14,416 nucleotides of DNA from UBA4363 sp002393965 (lineage in GTDB: Bacteria > Bacteroidota > Bacteroidia > Bacteroidales > Paludibacteraceae): contig CAMNLA010000035.1 in NCBI GenBank assembly GCA_946542925.1, forward strand, positions 1 through 14,416, in the 5' to 3' direction. The first letter of the stretch is position 1, and each line of letters begins with the position of its first letter. The position numbers and the translations under genes were made by a program. Below are positions 1 to 6,741 of this stretch, piece after piece. The notes under the pieces are model-generated. The model ran no database searches and was not told the DNA's origin. It saw only the letters and a list, made by a program, of their open reading frames with translations.

Positions 1-18
1 TCCATTATATGACTTTTG

Positions 19-363
19 TTAAATTGAATCTTCGACGATTTCCCAATAGCCATTTCTTTTACCATTCACTCTACGTAGAATGTTCTTCTCTTGCAACGCT
101 ATGGTAATTGATTTGACGGTTCGCTCTGACTTTCCAATTTCAGCAGCAATCTCTTTTTTGGTAGCAGATGGATTCTTTTGCACTATGCGAAGTAGAGCGA
201 CTTCTTCCAAAGTGCAATTTTTGCACTTTGGGGGTAGTTCTTCGCCAGCTTTTGCACTTTGAACTTCGTGATTTGCACTTTGGGATTTAGTTTCGTTCTC
301 AACTTTGTTCCAATCAACGTGCATAATCCTGTTTCTGAGGTCATGTTCTTCTCCAAGCAACAT
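19..363 (-). CDS. small winged-helix DNA-binding protein, possibly a remnant
   Basis: This 114-residue protein has a recognisable winged helix at about residues 50-110: a recognition-helix stretch (KKEIAAEIGKSERTVKSI) followed by a wing ending LRRVNGKRNGYWEIV. That tail is typical of the C-terminal domain of Bacteroidota AlbA_2/divergent-AAA ATP-binding proteins, but the ATP-binding part is absent, so this is either a stand-alone regulator or the surviving end of a larger gene. Residues 27-45 form a low-complexity linker (QSANHEVQSAKA) encoded by an 11-bp repeated motif. The first 20 residues contain RNRIMH, which fits the R-X4-H pattern of HEPN RNases, but this may be chance. The frame stays open upstream of the ATG at 363 to a stop at 409-411, so the start is uncertain. 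It lies 22 bp after the NUDIX stop, last in the helicase cassette, and could autoregulate it. Function is inferred. Confidence 0.6.
   Translation of the reverse strand: MLLGEEHDLRNRIMHVDWNKVENETKSQSANHEVQSAKAGEELPPKCKNCTLEEVALLRIVQKNPSATKKEIAAEIGKSERTVKSITIALQEKNILRRVNGKRNGYWEIVEDSI
177..282. repeat. 11-bp TTTGCACTTTG repeats and hairpin inside a coding region
   Basis: Plus-strand TTTGCACTTTG occurs exactly at 220-230, 251-261 and 272-282, with a one-mismatch copy (TTTGCACTATG) at 177-187. An inverted copy at 207-217 pairs with 221-231 as a perfect 11-bp hairpin (CCAAAGTGCAA / TTGCACTTTGG, 3-nt loop). Read on the minus strand, two copies encode QSA and the third is in a different frame (KCK), so the DNA repeat, not the peptide, is what recurs. 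It lies in the linker of the winged-helix gene and could be a slippage-prone array or a binding site. Confidence 0.75.
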
Positions 364-385
364 ACTGCGAAATTTTCGTAATTCC

Positions 386-781
386 CTACGATACAGGCAG
401 CAATCTCTCTATTACCTCCACATCTGCTGGTAGCCACTTCACGCTTGTCAGTTCCTCCCTTCCGAGCCACTTGGCTGCCTCATGCTCATTCAGGTGAAGC
501 GAGTCTGTCAACAATGAGCACTTATAGCAGTGCATCACCAGATGAAACTTCGGGTAGTCGTATTCCACCGTACAAAGGAATTCATCCACGTTGATTTCCG
601 TTGACAGTTCCTCGCGAATCTCACGCTTCAAAGCTTCCTCAGGCGATTCACCAGTTTCCACCTTTCCGCCAGGGAATTCCCACCAATCCTTCCACTCACC
701 GTAACCACGTTGGGTTGCGAATATCTTATCATCTTTGCGGATAACCGCCGCTACAACTTCGATTGTTTTATGTTCTTCCAT
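386..781 (-). CDS. NUDIX hydrolase, MutT-like (deoxy)nucleoside triphosphate pyrophosphohydrolase
   Basis: This 131-residue single-domain NUDIX protein is expected to hydrolyse a nucleoside diphosphate-linked substrate, possibly oxidised or other non-canonical (d)NTPs, releasing pyrophosphate in the cytoplasm. The Nudix box is clear at residues 39-61: G39, E45, then REIREEL at 53-59 with metal-binding glutamates E54, E57 and E58. Serine stands at position 60 where the consensus has glycine. The preceding GYGEWKDWWEFPGGK and the C-terminal WLPADVEVIE resemble the short MutT/CTP-pyrophosphohydrolase subfamily. ATG at 781 is preferred; an in-frame TTG at 790 overlaps the helicase stop (TTGA at 787-790). 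The gene follows the helicase by 5 bp, so translational coupling is likely. The substrate cannot be read from sequence. Pairing with a nuclease-like helicase suggests a DNA-repair or defence role (inference). Confidence 0.9.
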   Translation of the reverse strand: MEEHKTIEVVAAVIRKDDKIFATQRGYGEWKDWWEFPGGKVETGESPEEALKREIREELSTEINVDEFLCTVEYDYPKFHLVMHCYKCSLLTDSLHLNEHEAAKWLGREELTSVKWLPADVEVIERLLPVS

Positions 782-786
782 ATCTA

Positions 787-3700
787 TCAACCAATTGCTT
801 TATACTGACTTGCAAAGGCATATGTCGCTTCTGACATAGGAGTATTAAGATGCCATACTATCTGCATAGGCATAGAGCCTTCCATACTCTTCATTGTCAC
901 TTGACCAAGGTATGTAAATCCCATTCTACACCCATAATCTGGATGGTCGACTTGCTGACGGACAAATAACAGCATGTTGTTTTCTCCATTACGATATGCT
1001 TCAGCTTCGCGGCTACCCTCTCGAACACGATTCTGCGTTTCCCAATGGAAGAATTCGCGATTCTGTGCAAAATCTTTGTAGGCTGTCGTTGAACCTTCCT
1101 CGCGTTTCTTAATGATATCAACGTACATAGCTTCAAGTTTTATTGGCTTCAATCGTTCTACTCCCTCACGAGACGGTGATTTTCTTTCAAGTGTTGAAAG
1201 GCCCAATGCGGCTTGAATCTGTGCTTTGGTATAGACACCATGCAAGCGCAAAGGATTCCAATCGTTATAAACAGAATTGTCTTCTTTTTCAGGTGCAGAA
1301 CATCTGTCACGTAGGAATCCTATAACCTCTTTTATCTCTTGTACGAACAATTTATCATTTGACAAGTCCTGAAACATCTCTGCAATGCTTGCATAACCAC
1401 CTGCAGTATCAAAGAGATCATAATAAAACATTACAGCACAGCGTCTTTCTTTTTCTGTTAAGTCTTCCGTTGTACACTTAAATCCACATTCAGCAAACTG
1501 CAACAATTGAGTGAAATACGAATACGAATCCGTCGCGAGCCATTTTTTAGTAACAGCAAACTTTATGTTTTCCACATGAGGTGAAACGCCATTCCGTACT
1601 CCAGCGACCTGACATAGTTCTCCCCAAGTCAGCGAACCATAAATTTTGTGGAAAGGTATATGACTATAAGCGAGGAATCCACTCAATGAGAACGTTTCTT
1701 TGTTGGCCTCATAGTATGCCGCAATTTCCTTGATGATACGGTTCTTGTTCAAACTACGGAGATACCCTTCTATATTGGCAATAATCTCCTCTTTAGCTTT
1801 CTCTTCGAGGATAATCTTACAACCAAATGGGGCATTTTGGAATCCTTCTTTTATTTCGGTAAGAATAGAGCGCGAATGACGTCCAATAAGCGATTCAAAG
1901 CGTTCCTTGTAGCTAAACTCTGCTCGTGAGTGCCCAACAAAGTCAAGAACCGTAAGATGGTCTTTATCTTTATGCAGACGGAGTCCGCGTCCAAACTGTT
2001 GCAGAAACACAGTAGCACTCTCTGTTGGTCGCAAGAAGAGGACAGTGTCTATCTCAGGAATGTCTACACCCTCATTGAAAAGATCAACTACAAAGAGATA
2101 ATTGATGACACCCGTTTGCAATTGTTTCTTCACTAGTCGACGATGGTAATCACCATCATCACTTGTTAGTACAGACGTTTTCAATCCAGCCAAAGTAAAC
2201 TTTGCATTCATAAATTTGGCATGTTCTTTATCTACACAGAAACAAAGGGCGCGTACCTTATGCAGACGACTATTGCCAATGTATTCTTGCATCTTCTTCA
2301 ATATGAGCCCCGTGCGGAAATCATTCTGGGTATAGATGTGCGATAATTCTGCTACATCATATCCATGACCACTCCATTTCACCTCTGACAAATCAACATT
2401 GTCAGGAATGCCATAATAATGGAAAGGTGCGAGCAAACCCGCATTCAAGGCAGCAGGAAGACGAATTTCTGCCGAAATGTGGCCATCAAAGAAAACCGTA
2501 ATATCTTCTTGCTCGTTGGTACGTTCTGGCGTTGCCGTAAGGCCCAGCAGAATCTGTGGCTTGAAGTATGTCATCAGTTTGACATATGTCGGAGCAACAA
2601 TATGATGCACTTCGTCCACTACCATGTAATCGTAATAATCCTTCGTCAGTTGAAGACTATCTATACGATTGCGCAACGTGTCCTTACTCGCAAACACATG
2701 TTGATAACTGGTCGGCTCATTATTACCGTCCCATACGCTACCAAAGTTAGGGTCGTCTAGTACGATGCGGAATGTACGCATCGCTTGCGTCAATATCTCC
2801 TGTCGATGGGCAATAAAGAGGAAATGACTATCGGGATGTGATTCACGATAGCGTTTGAAGTCAAATGCTGCTATGACTGTTTTACCCGTACCCGTTGCAG
2901 CAACTACCAGATTACGATAATGACCATGTATGTTGCGTTCTACATCAAGTTTCTCAAGAATCTCTTGCTGATAATCTTTAGCACGCATCAGATCGAGTGC
3001 CGAGAAATCAAGCAAAGGTGTTTCCCAATCGGTCCCTAGAGCTTTCCGCAGTCGTTCATCGCTCACACCAGGAATAAAGGCCTCAAACGTCTCATCACAC
3101 CAATAGGCCTCAAACGAATTGCGAACTTCTTCAATAACCTGTGGCAGTTCAAACTGTGTAGCCTTGAAGTTCCATTCTTTACCATCTTTCAATGCATAGC
3201 GAGACAGGTTGCTCGAGCCAATGTAAGCGGTATGAAACCCCGAGTTACGCAAAAAGATGTAAGATTTGGCGTGCAGACGATCCTGCGTCCCATCATACGA
3301 AATCTTTATTTCTGTATTGGGCAATGTAGCCAACCTTGCGATTGCATCATAATCCGTAGCACCAGTATAGGTCGTTGTGATAATGCGTAAATGTTTGCCA
3401 GACTGTGTAAACATCTTCAAGCTATTCCACAACAGGTTCAATCCGCTCGTTTTGATGAACGAAACGACCCAGCATATTTCATCCGCACAAAGTATCTCCC
3501 TATTCAACTCGCTCTCCATATCGACGGGGCTCTGACCGCCAAAGAACAAGGCGCTTCTACTCAAGGTGGTAACGGGCGTAATAGATCTAAGATGCTCTTC
3601 TATATCAGGATATTCACAATTCGTACGGTCAACAACAGCTGTAAGAATGCTCTTTTGTGCATCAATCAAATCCAGTTCCGTATCTTCTACATTGAACTCA

Positions 3701-3960
3701 CTGCCCAACATCTTGATAACACAGTTCACGAACTCTGTATATTTTTCAGATTCCTGTTCCTCCGGCGTTCCAATAAAGGCAACCTCTATCAAATGCTGAA
3801 GATACTTGCTTAGTATGTGCACTGCATCGTCTTTGGTTATTTGCTTTTTGCCTATATAGAAACGATTAGCATCCACATTCTTCAATTTCAAATGAAAGAG
3901 TCGGTTGATAATCTGCTCGTATATCCCGGTGTTAATAATGCAGTCTTTCATAGGTATCAT
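787..3960 (-). CDS. HKD/PLD-like nuclease-helicase fusion, SF2 helicase with DUF3427-like C-terminus
   Basis: This 1057-residue protein appears to be a DNA- or RNA-dependent ATPase with an attached phospholipase D-like domain. Residues about 130-290 form the PLD-like part, with HAK at 230-232 and GSSNLS at 248-253; the aspartate of a full HxK(x4)D motif is not evident, so nuclease activity is uncertain. The SF2 core follows: Walker A ATGTGKT at 355-361, DEVH box at 449-452, TATP at 475-478, and motifs V/VI FNEGVDIPEID and QQFGRGLR at 628-661. Residues about 700-1057 match the DUF3427-type C-terminal extension from my knowledge of the family. Length is as expected for a complete member. It is the first gene of a cassette with the NUDIX hydrolase and winged-helix genes. 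ATG at 3960 is used; a second in-frame ATG lies three codons in, at 3951. There is no strong ribosome-binding site. The biological role is unproven. Confidence 0.9.
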   Translation of the reverse strand: MIPMKDCIINTGIYEQIINRLFHLKLKNVDANRFYIGKKQITKDDAVHILSKYLQHLIEVAFIGTPEEQESEKYTEFVNCVIKMLGSEFNVEDTELDLIDAQKSILTAVVDRTNCEYPDIEEHLRSITPVTTLSRSALFFGGQSPVDMESELNREILCADEICWVVSFIKTSGLNLLWNSLKMFTQSGKHLRIITTTYTGATDYDAIARLATLPNTEIKISYDGTQDRLHAKSYIFLRNSGFHTAYIGSSNLSRYALKDGKEWNFKATQFELPQVIEEVRNSFEAYWCDETFEAFIPGVSDERLRKALGTDWETPLLDFSALDLMRAKDYQQEILEKLDVERNIHGHYRNLVVAATGTGKTVIAAFDFKRYRESHPDSHFLFIAHRQEILTQAMRTFRIVLDDPNFGSVWDGNNEPTSYQHVFASKDTLRNRIDSLQLTKDYYDYMVVDEVHHIVAPTYVKLMTYFKPQILLGLTATPERTNEQEDITVFFDGHISAEIRLPAALNAGLLAPFHYYGIPDNVDLSEVKWSGHGYDVAELSHIYTQNDFRTGLILKKMQEYIGNSRLHKVRALCFCVDKEHAKFMNAKFTLAGLKTSVLTSDDGDYHRRLVKKQLQTGVINYLFVVDLFNEGVDIPEIDTVLFLRPTESATVFLQQFGRGLRLHKDKDHLTVLDFVGHSRAEFSYKERFESLIGRHSRSILTEIKEGFQNAPFGCKIILEEKAKEEIIANIEGYLRSLNKNRIIKEIAAYYEANKETFSLSGFLAYSHIPFHKIYGSLTWGELCQVAGVRNGVSPHVENIKFAVTKKWLATDSYSYFTQLLQFAECGFKCTTEDLTEKERRCAVMFYYDLFDTAGGYASIAEMFQDLSNDKLFVQEIKEVIGFLRDRCSAPEKEDNSVYNDWNPLRLHGVYTKAQIQAALGLSTLERKSPSREGVERLKPIKLEAMYVDIIKKREEGSTTAYKDFAQNREFFHWETQNRVREGSREAEAYRNGENNMLLFVRQQVDHPDYGCRMGFTYLGQVTMKSMEGSMPMQIVWHLNTPMSEATYAFASQYKAIG

Positions 3961-4218
3961 CTATTCTTTATACATTATTTATTCAACTTTATTTCCTATA
4001 GCAGGAAATATTCATTCCACTTTCTTTGTTTTCAACACAATCCACTTTACTCATCAAGTATTTTGTTTCACGCAACTCCTTTTACAAAAGGGCGTCCACG
4101 CTCAGCCAATTGCTCTTGACTTGGGACGCTATTCTATAATTAACAACGAACTATGGTTCAGCCTGTGGCTGTATGCCTTTATTCTCTTTTGTCATTGCTT
4201 GAGCTGGTCTCTTCCTTT
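3961..4218. other. AT-rich intergenic region between glycosyltransferase and helicase genes
   Basis: These 258 bp separate two minus-strand genes. They contain the inverted repeat at 3990-4010, a perfect 14-bp palindrome CCTTTTACAAAAGG at 4078-4091, and a looser pair GCGTCC (4092-4097) / GGACGC (4124-4129). No convincing coding sequence or factor-independent terminator is visible. The promoter of the helicase cassette should lie here. Confidence 0.5.
3990..4010. promoter_or_regulatory. inverted repeat upstream of helicase gene, possible operator
   Basis: An 8-bp perfect inverted repeat (TATTTCCT, 5-nt loop ATAGC, AGGAAATA) sits 29 bp upstream of the helicase ATG. Size, symmetry and position fit an operator or a leader hairpin. 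No clear TAnnTTTG promoter box was found in 3961-4218, so the relation to the transcription start is unknown. Confidence 0.4.
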
Positions 4219-5388
4219 TCAGTTTGTTTCCAGTGCTTCATCATAGATGTTATTGAATTTGCGGGCTATGGCATCGTAGGAGTATTTCCGAGCGCGACTA
4301 CGCAGTTGTTCCGGAGGGAAGTCCTGGTGGTGGTCCAACATCCAGTCTATCTTCTCCGTCAGGGCATCTACATCGCCCGGTTCGACAGTCACTCCGTTGA
4401 GGTGTTCTTCGTCTTCTTCCGCAATGCCGACGCGACTTGAAACCCAGGGTTTGCCGCACGCCATCGTTTCTTGCAGGACAATCGCCGCTGTCTCGTAGTT
4501 GGAGAAGAGCAGGAAGAAGTCGCTGCGGTCCATGTATTCCTTGACCTGGAGAGGTGTCTGTTCGCCCTTGAAGTCAAGGAGATCCATGAGTCGCAGTTCC
4601 TCCGCACGGGCTCGGATGGTCTGATAGTCGAATCCAGTCCCAATCAGGACCAGCCGGAAGTCCTCGCGCTTCTTCCTCAAGCGGCGGATAGCCTCAAGGA
4701 TGCCGCTTACGTTCTTCGCCTTATCATAGAAACTGGAGACGTGCAGGATGGTCTTCCTGTCATTCGTCACAGGGGCAGGGACAGAGAAGAAGAAATCGTC
4801 GATTACATTCTCTACCACCTCATAGCGGGCTTGAATGCCGCATGAACGCATAGCTCTTTCCAATACGGACGAAACGGGCATTACCTTACTGGCATGTCGG
4901 GCAACCAATTCGGTCGTGAATCGACGCAGCACCCCTCGGTATTCAATGGGCGTGGACAGGTAGCGTGTCCAGTGTTCGGTGATGACGTAGGGGATGTGGA
5001 GGATTTTTTTGGTCAGAAAGGCAATCACTCCCCAGCGTGTCAGTACGTTGACGTGAATGATGTCCGGACGTCCTTCCTTCCTGAATGCGGTACGCAACAG
5101 GCAGAATACGGCAGCGAGGAAAAACACGAGGTTGATCGCCTTGCGCAGTACCGGGAGGGTGGACGCATGGTAATAGAGCAGATACTCATGGACTCCTTCG
5201 TATTCGTTGGTCTCCAGATGGAGAGGGGAAAAGAGGGGAACGCTGACATCCGGACGCGTATAGACAACGCTGACATCGTTGTCTCTCGCCACGGCGGCAG
5301 CGTGCTTTCGCACGAACAATCCCATCATGTTGTCGTATCGATCCGGATACCAGACCGTTGTGAACAGTATTTTTCGCCTTTGTCGCAT
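4219..5388 (-). CDS. GT4-family glycosyltransferase
   Basis: This 389-residue protein has the two-lobed GT-B layout of family 4 glycosyltransferases. The N-terminal lobe begins with KILFTTVWYP and carries the early region FVRKHAAAVARDNDVSVVY. The C-terminal lobe begins near residue 212 (KTILHVSSFYDKAKN) and contains the E-x7-E nucleotide-sugar motif, E299 and E307, in NYETAAIVLQETMACGKP. It should transfer a sugar from a nucleotide sugar to a polysaccharide or lipid acceptor at the inner face of the membrane; donor and acceptor are unknown. A hydrophobic stretch near residues 85-99 could be a membrane-contacting helix. ATG at 5388 is chosen because the alignable domain starts there; the frame stays open to 5583, but that extension does not look like this family and overlaps the divergent porin promoter. 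It stands alone on its strand but may serve the same surface polysaccharides as the WcaJ-like gene at 11857-13290. Confidence 0.9.
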   Translation of the reverse strand: MRQRRKILFTTVWYPDRYDNMMGLFVRKHAAAVARDNDVSVVYTRPDVSVPLFSPLHLETNEYEGVHEYLLYYHASTLPVLRKAINLVFFLAAVFCLLRTAFRKEGRPDIIHVNVLTRWGVIAFLTKKILHIPYVITEHWTRYLSTPIEYRGVLRRFTTELVARHASKVMPVSSVLERAMRSCGIQARYEVVENVIDDFFFSVPAPVTNDRKTILHVSSFYDKAKNVSGILEAIRRLRKKREDFRLVLIGTGFDYQTIRARAEELRLMDLLDFKGEQTPLQVKEYMDRSDFFLLFSNYETAAIVLQETMACGKPWVSSRVGIAEEDEEHLNGVTVEPGDVDALTEKIDWMLDHHQDFPPEQLRSRARKYSYDAIARKFNNIYDEALETN

Positions 5389-5517
5389 GAGTCTGTCGGT
5401 ACTCAAAATCCAAGACCATAAAAATACAAAAAAAACGGTATGAAAGAAAGAGGGGCGTAATCTTTGAGACAGGGTGGGCGTCGCAGAATTGATCCCGTGT
5501 GGCATATCTGCAGACAC

Positions 5518-5552
5518 TTTGTTTCTTATTCCTAAAAATAGTTTTACATTTG
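5518..5552 (+). promoter_or_regulatory. Bacteroidota-type promoter of the porin-symporter operon
   Basis: TTTG at 5518-5521 and TACATTTG at 5545-5552 match the Bacteroidota -33 (TTTG) and -7 (TAnnTTTG) elements; the spacer is 23 bp, slightly long. The start site would be near 5558, about 28 bp before the porin ATG. Confidence 0.65.
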
Positions 5553-5585
5553 CACCGTTTTTCATTAAAAAGGATATCAGCAAAA

Positions 5586-6722
5586 ATGAAATACGGTAAA
5601 AAGAGTGTCTGTCTGTGGATCGCCTGCCTGTTGTCGTTGGCGAATGTCACCTCACAGACGACCGCAGAGAATGGGAAAGGGATAGTGACAAGCACAGTCA
5701 GCACGGAGTCATCAGAGCCGTCTTCAGCATCGGTTCCTGCGGATTTACAAGCTCTCTCAAAGGACCTTCTGACTCGTCTGAAGGTGCACGGATATGCACA
5801 GGGAGGGTTTACCTACAACCATAGCGGAGGTAAGGACATGAACACGTTTGACATGAAGCGGGTGCTGTTCTGGGTTGACGGAAACATCACCGACCGCTGG
5901 TACTTCCTCTTCATGCACGACTTCTCCAGTGTGGTGCAGGAGTACTATACTGATTACCGCCTTACGAACAAAAAATGGCTGACGGTACGCTTCGGACAGT
6001 TCAAGAACGGGCTTTCCTATGAGAATAAATTGTCCCCAACCTCAATGGAGGCGATCGATGTCTATTCAGAGGGAGTCACCTATCTGACCGGATGTGGAAG
6101 CGACCCCCTGCTGGGCGTGCAGTATGGCCGAGACCTCGGACTGGCACTTTTCGGAGAGACGCCTAACGGGAAACTCTATTATGAATTGGAGGTGATGAAC
6201 GGACAGGGCATCAACAAGAAGGACGGGAATCCCGAAAAGGACTTTATCGGACGCTTGGAGGTCCGCCCCATGAAGGGTCTCAACATCGTAGCTACGGGAC
6301 AGCTGGGCAGGGGACATGCCGTCAATACGTCTCTCTATAACCCGGACATAGCCATCGGTCAGAACTACCGACGTGACAGGTGGACTGCCGGTTTCGACTT
6401 CAAGTCGAAGCGGTTCAATGCACACGGTGAATACCTGGAAGGGAAAGACGGCGATGCCACGAGCCGAGGAACGTACATCACCTGCAATATCCCATTGGGA
6501 CAGACGAAGTGTGATCTGGTCGGTTCCTATGACTACTTCAATTTCAATACGGATCTGGGGATGGAACAGCACAAGGCTATTGCCGGATTCCAGTACTGGT
6601 TCTATGAGAAATGCCGTTTCCAGGTGCAGTATGTATATAAGAACGCATACGTGCAGGACGGAGTGTTCCGGCACGGGGCGAACCACGGCATTCTGTGTCA
6701 GATGCAGATCAGGGTTAACTAA
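5586..6722 (+). CDS. outer-membrane porin, phosphate-selective porin O/P type
   Basis: This 378-residue protein is predicted to form an outer-membrane beta-barrel channel. A signal peptide is evident: KKxxx basic start, hydrophobic core WIACLLSLA, probable cleavage near VTSQ (residue 24). A Ser/Thr/Glu-rich linker to about residue 50 precedes a barrel of alternating polar and hydrophobic strands, starting KVHGYAQGGFTYN. Features such as VLFWVDGNITDRW, RFGQFKNGLSYENKLSP and the turn-rich C-terminal half fit the porin O/P family (Porin_O_P). ATG at 5586 is chosen because the signal peptide begins there, with AGGA at 5571-5574 as a weak ribosome-binding site; upstream in-frame codons fall in the promoter. 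The last residue is Asn (QIRVN), not the terminal aromatic usual for barrel assembly. The symporter gene begins 19 bp downstream, so the two probably handle the same solute. The name phosphate is family-based, not evidence of substrate. Confidence 0.88.
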   Translation: MKYGKKSVCLWIACLLSLANVTSQTTAENGKGIVTSTVSTESSEPSSASVPADLQALSKDLLTRLKVHGYAQGGFTYNHSGGKDMNTFDMKRVLFWVDGNITDRWYFLFMHDFSSVVQEYYTDYRLTNKKWLTVRFGQFKNGLSYENKLSPTSMEAIDVYSEGVTYLTGCGSDPLLGVQYGRDLGLALFGETPNGKLYYELEVMNGQGINKKDGNPEKDFIGRLEVRPMKGLNIVATGQLGRGHAVNTSLYNPDIAIGQNYRRDRWTAGFDFKSKRFNAHGEYLEGKDGDATSRGTYITCNIPLGQTKCDLVGSYDYFNFNTDLGMEQHKAIAGFQYWFYEKCRFQVQYVYKNAYVQDGVFRHGANHGILCQMQIRVN

Positions 6723-6741
6723 AACATAAAAGAAACAGAAG

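Noticed and set aside
3813..4246. Plus-strand frames across the helicase start and the 3961-4218 gap
   Set aside because: They are low-complexity, Phe/Ser/Ile-rich translations of AT-rich DNA that overlap supported genes, with no motif.
5389..5583. N-terminal extension of the glycosyltransferase frame (65 further codons)
   Set aside because: It does not resemble the family start, overlaps the divergent porin promoter, and the domain begins cleanly at the ATG at 5388.
5499..5585. Upstream in-frame start for the porin
   Set aside because: It would bury the signal peptide 29 residues in and would begin upstream of the predicted promoter.
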